The notes under the pieces are model-generated. The model did no database searches. It was not told the origin of the DNA and worked only from the letters and a program-made list of their open reading frames with translations. DNA of 64,000 bases from Streptomyces profundus (GTDB taxonomy: Bacteria > Actinomycetota > Actinomycetes > Streptomycetales > Streptomycetaceae): contig NZ_CP082362.1 of NCBI RefSeq assembly GCF_020740535.1, positions 4,772,501-4,836,500 on the forward strand. Reading direction: 5' to 3'. Shown in pieces: positions 1-7,811 of this stretch (its first letter is position 1; each line of letters opens with the position of its first letter). Both the position numbers and the translations under genes were made by a program.

Positions 1-183
1 GAGAACGGACCACCCGGCCCGCACATAGCCGCAGGCCAGGGGCGCGTTCACCAGGCCCGGTCCGTCGCGACTGTAGATCGGTACAGGTAACGAACCCCGA
101 TCTGCCAACGCCCGACCGCCGGCCGAAGCCCCCTTCTCCGCTTCAACGGTGCGCCGCCTGCCTGCCCCGCTCACCAGCTTCAT
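1..183 (-). CDS. possible N-terminal part of an unidentified protein, running off the left edge
   Basis: Reading leftward from an ATG at 183, one frame stays open for 61 codons to the window edge (begins MKLVSGAGRRRTVEAEK; later LPVPIYSRDGPG). I do not recognise it. The ribosome site is weak: a G-run lies about 20 nt upstream. It would be divergent from the DUF317 gene that starts at 520. In DNA this GC-rich open frames arise by chance, so this is only a candidate; the sequence left of the window would decide. Confidence 0.25.
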   Translation of the reverse strand, partial: MKLVSGAGRRRTVEAEKGASAGGRALADRGSLPVPIYSRDGPGLVNAPLACGYVRAGWSVL

Positions 184-519
184 CACCAGTACTCGCCCGT
201 GAACTCCCCCCACCGTGCTCGGTCCGCCGCCCCCTGCTTGCGCGCCTGCCTGACGACGCCTGCCCCCCGACCGCCCGCCCCTGACGCACGTTCAGCGCCG
301 CGCGGATTCCCCAAACCACACCGACTTCAATCGGGGCACGACGCTTTCCAAGGCCCATTCCATTCAAGACGACAGAAGTCCCTCCGAATTCACGGGAATT
401 CCATCATTTCAGAGCCCGGTTTCAGCTGGCGAGCACCACTGAACCCGAGCTATGTTGGAAATGGCCCCGAAAGAATAGGGGTTGATGGAAACCGCTGAAC
501 GGAATAGGAGAAACCCACG
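184..519. other. intergenic leader upstream of the DUF317 genes
   Basis: No convincing gene. The stretch from about 350 to 500 is less GC-rich than its neighbours, as expected of a promoter or leader. A purine-rich ribosome site (ATAGGAGAA) sits 8-15 nt before the ATG at 520. Open frames here overlap each other and lack family character. Confidence 0.4.
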
Positions 520-1266
520 ATGATCCCCATTCCTGATTTCCGTGCCACCCCGCGCGATACCTCACAGGACGACGTGGCGGTCTCCCCCCGACACCTGGCC
601 GGCAGCGGCGACTATCCCGACGACGCGTTCGCCCCCCTCACCGCCGACCACTGGCGCCGCTACCGCGATGACACGGGCAACAGCTACGCCATCAGCGACA
701 CCGACAACCTCCAAATCGCCTACCTCCCCGACCTCGATGAGAACTGGCAACTCGACGCCCGCGCCTACTCCGGCGCCCCGTGGGGTCAACTCTGGACCGC
801 CACCTTCAGCATCGACACCCCCACCGAATTCGTGACCGCCGTCACCACAACACTCCACCACGACCTCGGCGCGGGGCCACAGCGACGTCAACGCGTGCTA
901 CGCGCCGACCCACACGACAAGGACGACGACCCGGACAACGTCTGGGAAGTCCTTCGTACCGCGCACTGGCGCGTCGCCACCCGACGGTGCGCCATCACCG
1001 CCACCTCACCGGACGGCCTCGTCGAGATCCACTATCGGGCCGACGGAGCCTTCGTCCCACCCCGCGAAGCGTGGACGGTCACCGCCGCCTCAACACGCGA
1101 CGACCCCTTCGCCCTCTGGGACGCCACCTTCCACGAAGCCACCCCACCCCACCTGATCACCGCCTTCACCCAAGCCCTGACCGCACCCCACCCCCTCACC
1201 CGACACAGCGCCCAGCTCGCGCGGACCACGGCCCCGTACGCGCGGCCACTGCGTACCGCCGCCTGA
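520..1266 (+). CDS. DUF317-domain protein (first of a pair)
   Basis: A 248-residue protein of the DUF317 family, which is common in Streptomyces integrative elements and plasmids and has no established biochemical function. The typical start of the repeat is visible near residues 22-31 (SPRHLAGSGD), followed by a Trp-rich beta-strand pattern (DHWRRYRDD, PWGQLWTATF) that recurs in the second half (VWEVLRTAHW, FALWDATF), so two DUF317 units are likely. The start is the ATG preceded by AGGAGAA. The second DUF317 gene follows after 44 nt, suggesting co-transcription. No signal peptide or membrane segment is visible. The family call is good; the function is unknown. Confidence 0.8.
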   Translation: MIPIPDFRATPRDTSQDDVAVSPRHLAGSGDYPDDAFAPLTADHWRRYRDDTGNSYAISDTDNLQIAYLPDLDENWQLDARAYSGAPWGQLWTATFSIDTPTEFVTAVTTTLHHDLGAGPQRRQRVLRADPHDKDDDPDNVWEVLRTAHWRVATRRCAITATSPDGLVEIHYRADGAFVPPREAWTVTAASTRDDPFALWDATFHEATPPHLITAFTQALTAPHPLTRHSAQLARTTAPYARPLRTAA

Positions 1267-1310
1267 CAAGCCACCGGCCAGCGCCAGTCACCAGGAACGG
1301 AGCCACCCCG

Positions 1311-2027
1311 ATGCCGGACCCCACACACCCCACCCACCACCCGAGCCGCCAGGACTTCCTCATCACCCCGCGCTACCTCGCCGGCGCCGATGGCGTGCAG
1401 CCGGTTGCCGGACTGCTGGCCCACGTGGGCTGGCTCACCTCCCGCGACGACGCGGGAACGACCCACTACTACCCGAGCGACCAGCGCTATCGCGTGTCCT
1501 ACCCGCACGCCTGCGAAGACCTTATGACCGGCGAGACAGGTGCCGCCTGGCACATCTCGGAACGCGGGCGAAGCGGCCAAGGGCCGCTCTGGCAGGCCGT
1601 CATCACCGGCGACTGCCCACCGGAGATCATCGCCGATGCGGTGGAGCCACTCCTCACCCAGCGAAGCATCCCCCTCCCCACGGACTCCGTCACCCTCATC
1701 ACCGAAAAGCTCATCCAAGCCAACTGGGACCTCGACATAGCGGGCGGGGCGATGACCTACAGCAACCCCACCGGCCACCTTCGGGTCCGCTACTTCCCAC
1801 CCCCCACGGGCGCCAGGGGCAGCGACCTCCGCACCACCCTCTCCTGGTACATCCAAGCGGCCCTCACCCCGGCCAACGTCCTCTGGTACGCCGGCTTCTC
1901 AGCCACCACTCCGGCCCACGTCGTCAAGAACTTCTGCAACGCGCTCCTCAACCCCGAACCCGTCGCCCGCTACGCCGAGGACATTCACCCCGTTGTCCGT
2001 CCCCACCTCACCATCCGGCAAGCCTGA
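1311..2027 (+). CDS. DUF317-domain protein (second of a pair)
   Basis: A 238-residue DUF317 protein with the family-like opening DFLITPRYLAGADG near residues 14-27 and a paired repeat (WHISERG...GPLWQAVITGD and WYIQAAL...NVLWYAGFS). It lies 44 nt after the first DUF317 gene and 25 nt before the winged-helix gene, so the three probably form one transcript closed by the hairpin at 2729-2767. The open frame extends upstream, but the ATG at 1311 follows AGGAACGGAG and gives the family-like N terminus. It is cytoplasmic by sequence. Its role on the element is unknown. Confidence 0.8.
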   Translation: MPDPTHPTHHPSRQDFLITPRYLAGADGVQPVAGLLAHVGWLTSRDDAGTTHYYPSDQRYRVSYPHACEDLMTGETGAAWHISERGRSGQGPLWQAVITGDCPPEIIADAVEPLLTQRSIPLPTDSVTLITEKLIQANWDLDIAGGAMTYSNPTGHLRVRYFPPPTGARGSDLRTTLSWYIQAALTPANVLWYAGFSATTPAHVVKNFCNALLNPEPVARYAEDIHPVVRPHLTIRQA

Positions 2028-2052
2028 GACACACCCACGGAGGTTTCGGATC

Positions 2053-2712
2053 ATGACCACCAACGACCACGCCACCCGCTTGCCTCACCCCTCCACCACC
2101 AGCGACAAGAAGTCCAAAGTCCTCATGAAGGTCTGGGCGGCCCTCGCCCAGCACCCCGACGCCACCACGGCCGAACTCGCCCTCGCCGCAGGCATCGCAC
2201 GCTCCACCACCGGCAAGGCCCTGACCTTCCTGGAAGAGAAGAACCTCGCCATCCGCACCCGAGGCACCCGCGCCGGCCACCACCGCACCCCCGACCGCTG
2301 GAACCCCCACCCCGACCGCCTCCCCACCCCCAAGCCCACCGCGCCAACCAACCCCCCGACCGACCCGGACCCGGCACCGACGGTCACTCCCGAGGCCACC
2401 GAGCCCGCCGCTACCGGCACGCCCACCCCCGCACAACCGGTCACCGCACAAGCCCACCCACGCCTCGCACCGGGCCAACTGCGGAAGATGGTGGTCGAGC
2501 ACCTGAACGCCTACCCGGACTCGGAGTTCACCGCCACCGCCATCAGCCGCGTCATCGGCAGAAGCTCCGGCGCCATCGCCAACGCGCTGGCCACCCTCAC
2601 CGAGCAGGGCATCGCCCAACAGGTCTCACCAGCCCCCCGCCGCTACCGCCTCGCCGACGGCGTACCGAGTAACACGGGCGCGGCCATTCCCGCGCCTCGG
2701 CAGGGGAGTTGA
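2053..2712 (+). CDS. twin winged-helix DNA-binding regulator
   Basis: A 219-residue protein with two helix-turn-helix segments joined by a Pro/Thr-rich linker. Residues about 20-75 form a MarR/winged-helix unit (VWAALAQHPDATTAELA, then IARSTTGKALTFLEEKNLA). Residues about 150-200 form a second one (VVEHLNAYPDSEFTATAIS, then RSSGAIANALATLTEQGIA). The linker (about 90-140) is low-complexity proline. The ATG at 2053 follows GGAGG at 2039-2043 (nine intervening bases). It is the last gene of the DUF317 unit and is followed by a strong terminator. It probably regulates element genes; the operator and ligand cannot be seen. Confidence 0.75.
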   Translation: MTTNDHATRLPHPSTTSDKKSKVLMKVWAALAQHPDATTAELALAAGIARSTTGKALTFLEEKNLAIRTRGTRAGHHRTPDRWNPHPDRLPTPKPTAPTNPPTDPDPAPTVTPEATEPAATGTPTPAQPVTAQAHPRLAPGQLRKMVVEHLNAYPDSEFTATAISRVIGRSSGAIANALATLTEQGIAQQVSPAPRRYRLADGVPSNTGAAIPAPRQGS

Positions 2713-2728
2713 TACCGGATCCGTCGCT

Positions 2729-2767
2729 GTGGTGGGTACGGCGGGTCGTCCCCGCCGTACCCACCAC
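2729..2767 (+). terminator. 17-bp perfect hairpin terminator after the regulator
   Basis: Arms 2729-2745 and 2751-2767 are exact reverse complements (arm begins GTGGTGGGTACGG) around a 5-nt loop. It starts 16 nt after the stop codon at 2712. There is no U-tract, as is usual in very GC-rich actinobacteria. It separates the DUF317 unit from the kinase gene at 2921. Confidence 0.8.
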
Positions 2768-2920
2768 TCGCGGTATTCGCTGGCCCGCCGGCGTTCGTCT
2801 CGGTACCGTCCATGGCGTGAGGTGATCCGTTACGCGGCACGTGAAGCGCCGCGCACGAGGCCGAAGCCGTCGCCGTGCCCGGCGGCGGTTCCCTTGTCGA
2901 TTCCGGAGAACCTCACCACC

Positions 2921-3871
2921 ATGTCTTCACACGCCACGTCGCCCAACGGCGACCCGGCCGACCATCCCCGGCCGGTACCGAGCTGCCAGGAGATCTCCGC
3001 CGCGCTGGCATCGCACTGGGGTCTACCCGGTGCCGAGGTAACGCCCCTGATGGGCGGCATGAATTCAGCGACCTGGAACGTCCGCCTCGGAGACACCCGG
3101 TGGGTCGCCAAGGCCGTACCCCAAGGGGAGCCCGAGAAGCAATTCCACTACGGCCTGCGCCTGTCGGTCCAGGTGGAGAACGCGGGCCTGCTCGCCGGCG
3201 CACCCGTGCCATCGTCCGCCGGCCACCTGACAACTGCGGTCGGCGACCACGCCCTCGCGCTGCTGCGCTGGGTAGCGGGCCGTGAACTCCAGGGCCACAG
3301 CGCCAGCGACACCGCGCTCATGGGCGCGACTCTCGCCCGCGTCCACCGCATCCTCGGCACCGAACCCGTCACCCCGGGGGAGGCGTGGTCGCAGTTCGAC
3401 TTGCTGGCCGACAGCCGCGATGACGCCGCCCTATACCTGCGACCGTGGATTCGACCGGCCATCGAAGCGGTCACGGCGCGACTGCGGCGACTCCGACCGG
3501 AGACGCTGACATGGGGCCCCGTGCACGGCGACCCCGCCCCCGAACACTTCCGGCTCGACCCGACCACCGGCACCTGCGGCCTCATCGACTGGGGCGCCGC
3601 CAGCTTCAAACCCCGGATATACGACGTGGCCACGGCGGTGATGGACGCCGAAGGCCCCGATGGCGCGCAAGCCCTGCTCCGCGCCTACCTGGACCAGGAC
3701 GCCCTGCCCCGCGCGGAGATCGAACGCGCGCTCACACCGATCCTGGACTTCCGATACGCCATCAACACCCTCTACTACGCCGGGCGGATCCTGCACGGTG
3801 ACGTCACCGGCGTCGACACCCCTGCCGGAAACGAGCAACGCCTGGACGAGGCACGCCAGTGGCTGACCTGA
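2921..3871 (+). CDS. aminoglycoside phosphotransferase (APH)-family kinase
   Basis: A 316-residue soluble kinase-fold protein of the APH/choline-kinase superfamily. The catalytic loop is VHGDPAPEHF at about residues 205-214 (His-Gly-Asp, catalytic Asp). The metal-binding Asp follows in LIDWGAAS (about 225-232). The N-terminal lobe has an ATP-site region (GGMNSATWNVR) and a Lys in WVAKAVP. Usual family length is about 300. The ATG at 2921 follows TCCGGAGAA; the longer upstream frame has no family similarity. It stands alone after a terminator. The substrate is not readable: the family includes antibiotic, homoserine, fructosamine and choline kinases, so it should not be called a resistance gene. 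Confidence 0.75.
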   Translation: MSSHATSPNGDPADHPRPVPSCQEISAALASHWGLPGAEVTPLMGGMNSATWNVRLGDTRWVAKAVPQGEPEKQFHYGLRLSVQVENAGLLAGAPVPSSAGHLTTAVGDHALALLRWVAGRELQGHSASDTALMGATLARVHRILGTEPVTPGEAWSQFDLLADSRDDAALYLRPWIRPAIEAVTARLRRLRPETLTWGPVHGDPAPEHFRLDPTTGTCGLIDWGAASFKPRIYDVATAVMDAEGPDGAQALLRAYLDQDALPRAEIERALTPILDFRYAINTLYYAGRILHGDVTGVDTPAGNEQRLDEARQWLT

Positions 3872-4018
3872 CCACCCCGCTGATGTGGGAACCCAAACCT
3901 GAGCGCCTTCCCGCTCCCAATCCCTTGGCCAGCAAGCCGACCAGCAGTGAGCCTTGCAGCGGCATCTCGGTTACGACACCGGAGGCCGTCTTTGACGCTG
4001 CAGCAGACCCCCGGGCGG

Positions 4019-4630
4019 TCAGCGATTACTGCTCGGGTCGCCGGGAGCGAAATTGATGGTGCGGAGCAGGTGGGTGACCGTAGGCATGTATCGCTCCCAG
4101 TGTCGGGCTGCCGGGGTGGAGAAGCTGACGACCAACATGGCCTGCTCAGGTAGGGACGGGTGTTCGGGCACGGGTATGAATGCCTGCAACTCGGCGAAGG
4201 GAACCGCAGGTTGGACGTCCGGGAGTTCATACAAGCGGCCGCCGACCACGATTGCGGCGGGTTGCCCGCAGGGGAGTTGGCGGACTTCTCCGGTCCAGTC
4301 CGGGCCACGTTCGGCCACGAGGGCCTGCATGGTGCCCTCGGCCGCGACCACTGCGTCCAGGCCGTAAGGGAATCTTTGCGCGGTGACCAACAGTGTGGCT
4401 GCCGAGAGGTCCTCGTCGATCAGTCCGAACGCCGCACCCGCATACAACGCGCCCGCCCGACTCAGCACCTGGGAGACCACATGGGTCCGTTCCAGCGCGT
4501 CTGCTTCGGGTGTCTCGGGCTGCTCTTTCGAGCCAGCTGCGCGCGCGTCGGCGTAGGCAGCCGACTCCTCGGGGGTCATACCGGGAGGGATGCTGGTGAA
4601 GCCTGCGGGGACGTCGAACGAGACATTCAT
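4019..4630 (-). CDS. hypothetical protein, last gene of the WXG100 module
   Basis: A 203-residue protein I do not recognise (begins MNVSFDVPAGFTSIPPG). It is soluble by sequence, with a beta-rich C-terminal half (LLVTAQRFPYGLD, AIVVGGRLYELPD, MLVVSFSTPA). Its ATG overlaps the stop of the preceding membrane-protein gene in the form ATGA, so it is translationally coupled to the type VII-like genes upstream. Genes of this kind often accompany WXG100-type proteins in streptomycetes and may be immunity or chaperone partners; that is inference. It converges with the kinase gene ending at 3871, with about 147 nt and no clear hairpin between them. Confidence 0.65.
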   Translation of the reverse strand: MNVSFDVPAGFTSIPPGMTPEESAAYADARAAGSKEQPETPEADALERTHVVSQVLSRAGALYAGAAFGLIDEDLSAATLLVTAQRFPYGLDAVVAAEGTMQALVAERGPDWTGEVRQLPCGQPAAIVVGGRLYELPDVQPAVPFAELQAFIPVPEHPSLPEQAMLVVSFSTPAARHWERYMPTVTHLLRTINFAPGDPSSNR

Positions 4631-5202
4631 CAGGCCGCCTCCGGGTCGTGAGATGTTGGGTAGTGGCGTTGGTTCTCGAAGCGTTCGACGACGGCGAGTT
4701 GGCGGTTGTGTGCGGTGAGGATCCAGCGAGCCGCGCTCGGCATGATGGCGAATAGCGTGACGGCGAGGGCAAGAAGTGACAGGGCCAAGGCTGGTGTTTC
4801 GTGCCCGAAGCCAGCTCCTATCAGGGCCGCGAGCCCGCCGATCAGGAGGATGGCGCGGGTGGGTGAGGTGCCATTGCGGTCGAAACGGTGGACCGCGATC
4901 CTTGCCGCACCAGCCTGGGCGGGCGTGACCGTGTCCGGCAGATGGCGTAGGTGCGGCGGCCAACAGCCGTCCCACCAGGCGCCGTTGGTGCGATAAAAAT
5001 GCGTCGCCCAGGCGGCACGACGCCGGGCCCCCTCGCTGTCGTCTCGCAGGAACACCAGCGTGAAGGTTGCTCCCCCTCGTATCTCGTCCAATCGGTAGCC
5101 AAATTCATAACCGATTGCGACCAGTAGCCGGCCATCTGTGACGACGTTGACGGAAACTCGCTCCGACCCATCGAGCCGGGCGATGAACTCGTGCTCGTTC
5201 AT
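4630..5202 (-). CDS. two-segment membrane protein of the WXG100 module
   Basis: A 190-residue protein. The first ~110 residues look soluble (RVSVNVVTDGRLLVAIGYEFGY). A hydrophobic hairpin follows at about 120-160 (AILLIGGLAALIGAGF and LALSLLALAVTLFAIM), then a short charged tail. It is likely an inner-membrane protein with the soluble part on one face. The ATG overlaps the stop of the WXG100-type gene upstream (ATGA), and its own stop overlaps the next ATG. No family is recognised. By position it could be an immunity or accessory factor for the secreted protein. Confidence 0.65.
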   Translation of the reverse strand: MNEHEFIARLDGSERVSVNVVTDGRLLVAIGYEFGYRLDEIRGGATFTLVFLRDDSEGARRRAAWATHFYRTNGAWWDGCWPPHLRHLPDTVTPAQAGAARIAVHRFDRNGTSPTRAILLIGGLAALIGAGFGHETPALALSLLALAVTLFAIMPSAARWILTAHNRQLAVVERFENQRHYPTSHDPEAA

Positions 5203-6431
5203 CGGTCTGGACCGTCTTCCGTCTCCTGGACTCGACCGCCGTCACGCCAAGCGTTCTCGAAGCCCACCCACAGCGTGCCGACCCCTGTCGGGAGGACCAT
5301 CTCGAATGCCTGGCGCAGGTCTCGTGGCTTGAGATATTCCAATGCGGAAGCGTCTCCGATGGTGCCCACCAGGCTGTCCCAGAAGGCCGCCCCACTAATG
5401 ATCTGGGTCGGCGTGCTGCTACCGATCACTCGGGCGAGGTTCCCTCCGTGGCGGACGTACCCTGCCACTGGAATAGTGCCCAGTAGATCCTGTCCCAAGG
5501 TGCGCACAGAGACGTCTGCTCCTGCGACCCGCGCGGTGCCGTGGGCCACAAGGGCCAGTGCCGCGTAGCCGGTGGACATGCCACTGAGAGCAAGCGAAGT
5601 GGGAATCATCAGCGGTGCCATGAATGGTACGAACGCGCCAATCGCGCCGGTGACCAGCGCCGCCGCGCCGAGCACGGTACTGATAGCCGCCAGTAGGTTT
5701 CCGATGGCGGCTATGCGGGCGGCGTTCTCCGCGATCCAGGAGCCGATGTTCTGGAGGACATCGAGTGCGATGGAGACGACGTCCTCGATGACGCCGCCCA
5801 GCCAGTCGCCGAGGCTGGAGAGCCAGCCTGGTTTGTTGGGGGCGATGTCCATGGCGTGGCCGAGGCGGTCGGCGATGTGTTCGCCGCGTTCGGTGTAGTC
5901 CTGGGCCAAGGCGTGGGCTCGTTGGCGGATGGTTTCGAGGTCCGCGCCCGCGCGGTCGAGGTCGTCCTGGGCGCGCTGTGCGTCGGCGATGGCCTCGTCG
6001 CGTTCCTCGTCCGCCTCGATGGTGAGGATCTCGCCGAAGCCGGCGGGGGTGGGCAGGCGGTCGATGCGGGCCTGGGCGGCGTGGGCCTCTTCCTCCAGTT
6101 GGAGGGCTTCTTGTTGGGCTCGGGGCATGTGGTTCGCCCACTCTTCCAGGGCGATCGCCGCGATGCGGAACGACTCGTGCGCGGCCTCGATCTTGGGGCG
6201 GAAGTCGTCGTCCCACTGTTCGCGCCACGCCTCGGCGGAGCGGCCGCGCCACTCGTTGTCTCCGGTGCCGCGCAGCAGGCTGACGACATCGCCGAGCGCG
6301 GTGGTGGTCTGACGTACTTGCTGGGCCACGTGGCTGGTGGTGGCGGCGTCCCCTGGGCAGGGCACGAATCCCAGGGCGGGATATTCGTACTGCTGTGAGG
6401 GCGTGGGGACGACGGGGACGGTCCAGTTCAT
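5199..6431 (-). CDS. large WXG100-type putative type VII secretion substrate
   Basis: A 410-residue protein. The N-terminal ~150 residues carry a WXG100-like helical hairpin: a WRG motif near residue 61 (EWRGRSAEAWREQW), then long charged helices. Residues about 150-200 are predicted coiled coil (EADEERDEAIADAQRAQDD). A hydrophobic stretch at about 255-320 (LLAAISTVLGAAALVTGAIGA) could be membrane-inserting. The C-terminal ~90 residues have no toxin signature that I can name. Order in the operon is small ESX-like partner, this gene, membrane protein, hypothetical, with ATGA overlaps. Known relatives are polymorphic secreted proteins; function here is inferred from architecture. Confidence 0.7.
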   Translation of the reverse strand: MNWTVPVVPTPSQQYEYPALGFVPCPGDAATTSHVAQQVRQTTTALGDVVSLLRGTGDNEWRGRSAEAWREQWDDDFRPKIEAAHESFRIAAIALEEWANHMPRAQQEALQLEEEAHAAQARIDRLPTPAGFGEILTIEADEERDEAIADAQRAQDDLDRAGADLETIRQRAHALAQDYTERGEHIADRLGHAMDIAPNKPGWLSSLGDWLGGVIEDVVSIALDVLQNIGSWIAENAARIAAIGNLLAAISTVLGAAALVTGAIGAFVPFMAPLMIPTSLALSGMSTGYAALALVAHGTARVAGADVSVRTLGQDLLGTIPVAGYVRHGGNLARVIGSSTPTQIISGAAFWDSLVGTIGDASALEYLKPRDLRQAFEMVLPTGVGTLWVGFENAWRDGGRVQETEDGPDR

Positions 6432-6751
6432 ATGGTGATGTACCTCTCCCCGTCCCCAGCACTGTCGTCGAGTCCCTGGGCAAGGCCGTCGTCGATGGCC
6501 TGGAAGGCGTTGAGCACCTCGGTCAGGCCGTTGGCGGCGGCGTCCGCGAACTCGGCAAGTTGGGAGATGCCGTACTCCCACTCCCCGCCGAAGTCGTCCA
6601 TCCGCCGCTCCAGTCGCGACACCCCCATGGATGCGCCGTCCACCTCGGCCATCGCCTGGCACGGCTGTTCCATCAGCTGCGCGATATTGCGGATATTGTC
6701 CCGGTTTGCCTGCAACCGGTCATAGTCCAGGTAGAGATCGCTGCGGCTCAT
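6428..6751 (-). CDS. small ESX/WXG100-like protein
   Basis: A 107-residue, mostly helical acidic protein with the pattern FGGEWEYGISQLAEFA near residues 53-68, an aromatic/Trp turn between two helices as in ESAT-6/WXG100 partners. Length is typical for the family (about 100). The ATG at 6751 is preceded by a G-rich ribosome site; the longer frame upstream has no family character. Its stop overlaps the ATG of the large WXG100-type gene, so the two are probably made together and may dimerise. The ESX ATPase (EccC) is not in the window. Confidence 0.65.
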   Translation of the reverse strand: MSRSDLYLDYDRLQANRDNIRNIAQLMEQPCQAMAEVDGASMGVSRLERRMDDFGGEWEYGISQLAEFADAAANGLTEVLNAFQAIDDGLAQGLDDSAGDGERYITI

Positions 6752-6863
6752 CAACCCCCCAAGGCAACTCAGAGCACAGGAGGTATCACTGTAATCGAAC
6801 GGATGCACATTGTCATGCATGGAAGGCTCGGGAAAGCGGGGCGAGTTGGGGCCACAGGGGCGC

Positions 6864-7811
6864 TCAGCTTGGTCCCGGAAGGCCCTGTGCCCAGGGTCTG
6901 GTGGCGCCGAGGTAGTCGTCGCCTGGGTAGCGGTGGGGCTCTTCGCGGACGAGTTCGCCGGGTCTGGGGGCGTTGATCATGTGGCCGTTGCCGGTGTGGA
7001 TGCCGACGTGGTGGATGTTGTCGGGGGTGCCGTAGAAGAGGAGGTCGCCGGGCATCAGGGGGGTTTCTGGGGGGAGTTGGGGGCCGGCGGTGTGTTGGTC
7101 GGCGGCGGTGCGGGGGAGGTGGATGCCGGCGGCGGTGTAGGCGGCTTGGGTGAGGCCGGAGCAGTCGAAGCCGGGGTGGCCGGCGGTGGGGCCGTTGCCG
7201 CCCCAGAGGTAGGGGAGGCCGATCTGGTCGCGGGCGTAGGCGAGGGCGATGGCGGCTTGGAGGTTGGGGGCGGGGCCGGTGTTGGTCGGGGTGGGGTGGG
7301 CGGTGTAGCGGGTGGCTTGGTCGAGGACTTGGGTGACGTACCAGTCGGCGTGGTTGTAGTGCCAGATGGCGCGTTCGATATCGCGTCCCTGGCGGGCTCC
7401 GTGGGCGCAGAGGAGGCGGGCGGCTGCGTGGGTGGCGTTGATGGGGTCCCAGGGGGTGGGTGGGTCGGAGCCGCCGGGTGGGATGGGTTGGTCGTAGAGG
7501 GCGAAGGTGGTGGGGAGGAACTGCATGGGGCCGAGGGCGCCGGCGGTAGAGACCATCGTGGGGTGGCGCGCGTGGTCGGTCTCGACTTTGCCGATGGCGG
7601 CGAGGATCGTCCAGGGCAGTCCCGGGCGTGCGGCTACGGCTCGTTGGTAGTGGGTCAGGTAGGTGGGTGGGATGTCGTCGAGGGCGTGGCGGCTGGGGAG
7701 GGGGTTCGTTCCCGCGCGTGCGGTGTGGTGGAGGAGCCCGGTGGTAGCGGCTGTGGTGGCGATGAGGAGGGTGAGGGCGGTGGTGAGTGTGGCGCCGATG
7801 GCCTTCCTCAC
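6864..7811 (-). CDS. bifunctional cell-wall hydrolase: lytic transglycosylase plus NlpC/P60 peptidase (VirB1-like)
   Basis: A 315-residue secreted or membrane-anchored muralytic enzyme. The N-terminal hydrophobic segment (LTTALTLLIATTAATTG) anchors or exports it. Residues about 55-160 form an SLT/transglycosylase domain, with the likely catalytic Glu in IGKVETDH and the GALGPMQFLP motif. Residues about 190-300 form NlpC/P60, with catalytic Cys in FDCSGLTQ and His in HHVGIHTG. Such enzymes open peptidoglycan for type IV secretion. The GTG start at 7811 overlaps the stop of the preceding gene (GTGA). It is the last recognisable conjugation gene before a 112-nt gap and the WXG100 module. Confidence 0.9.
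   Translation of the reverse strand: MRKAIGATLTTALTLLIATTAATTGLLHHTARAGTNPLPSRHALDDIPPTYLTHYQRAVAARPGLPWTILAAIGKVETDHARHPTMVSTAGALGPMQFLPTTFALYDQPIPPGGSDPPTPWDPINATHAAARLLCAHGARQGRDIERAIWHYNHADWYVTQVLDQATRYTAHPTPTNTGPAPNLQAAIALAYARDQIGLPYLWGGNGPTAGHPGFDCSGLTQAAYTAAGIHLPRTAADQHTAGPQLPPETPLMPGDLLFYGTPDNIHHVGIHTGNGHMINAPRPGELVREEPHRYPGDDYLGATRPWAQGLPGPS

Noticed and set aside
143..498. Short overlapping frames on both strands near the left edge
   Set aside because: Arg-rich and low-complexity; chance frames in a leader region.
3859..4056. A 65-codon GTG frame overlapping the end of the kinase gene
   Set aside because: No ribosome site other than coding sequence, no family similarity, and it collides with the convergent gene's end.
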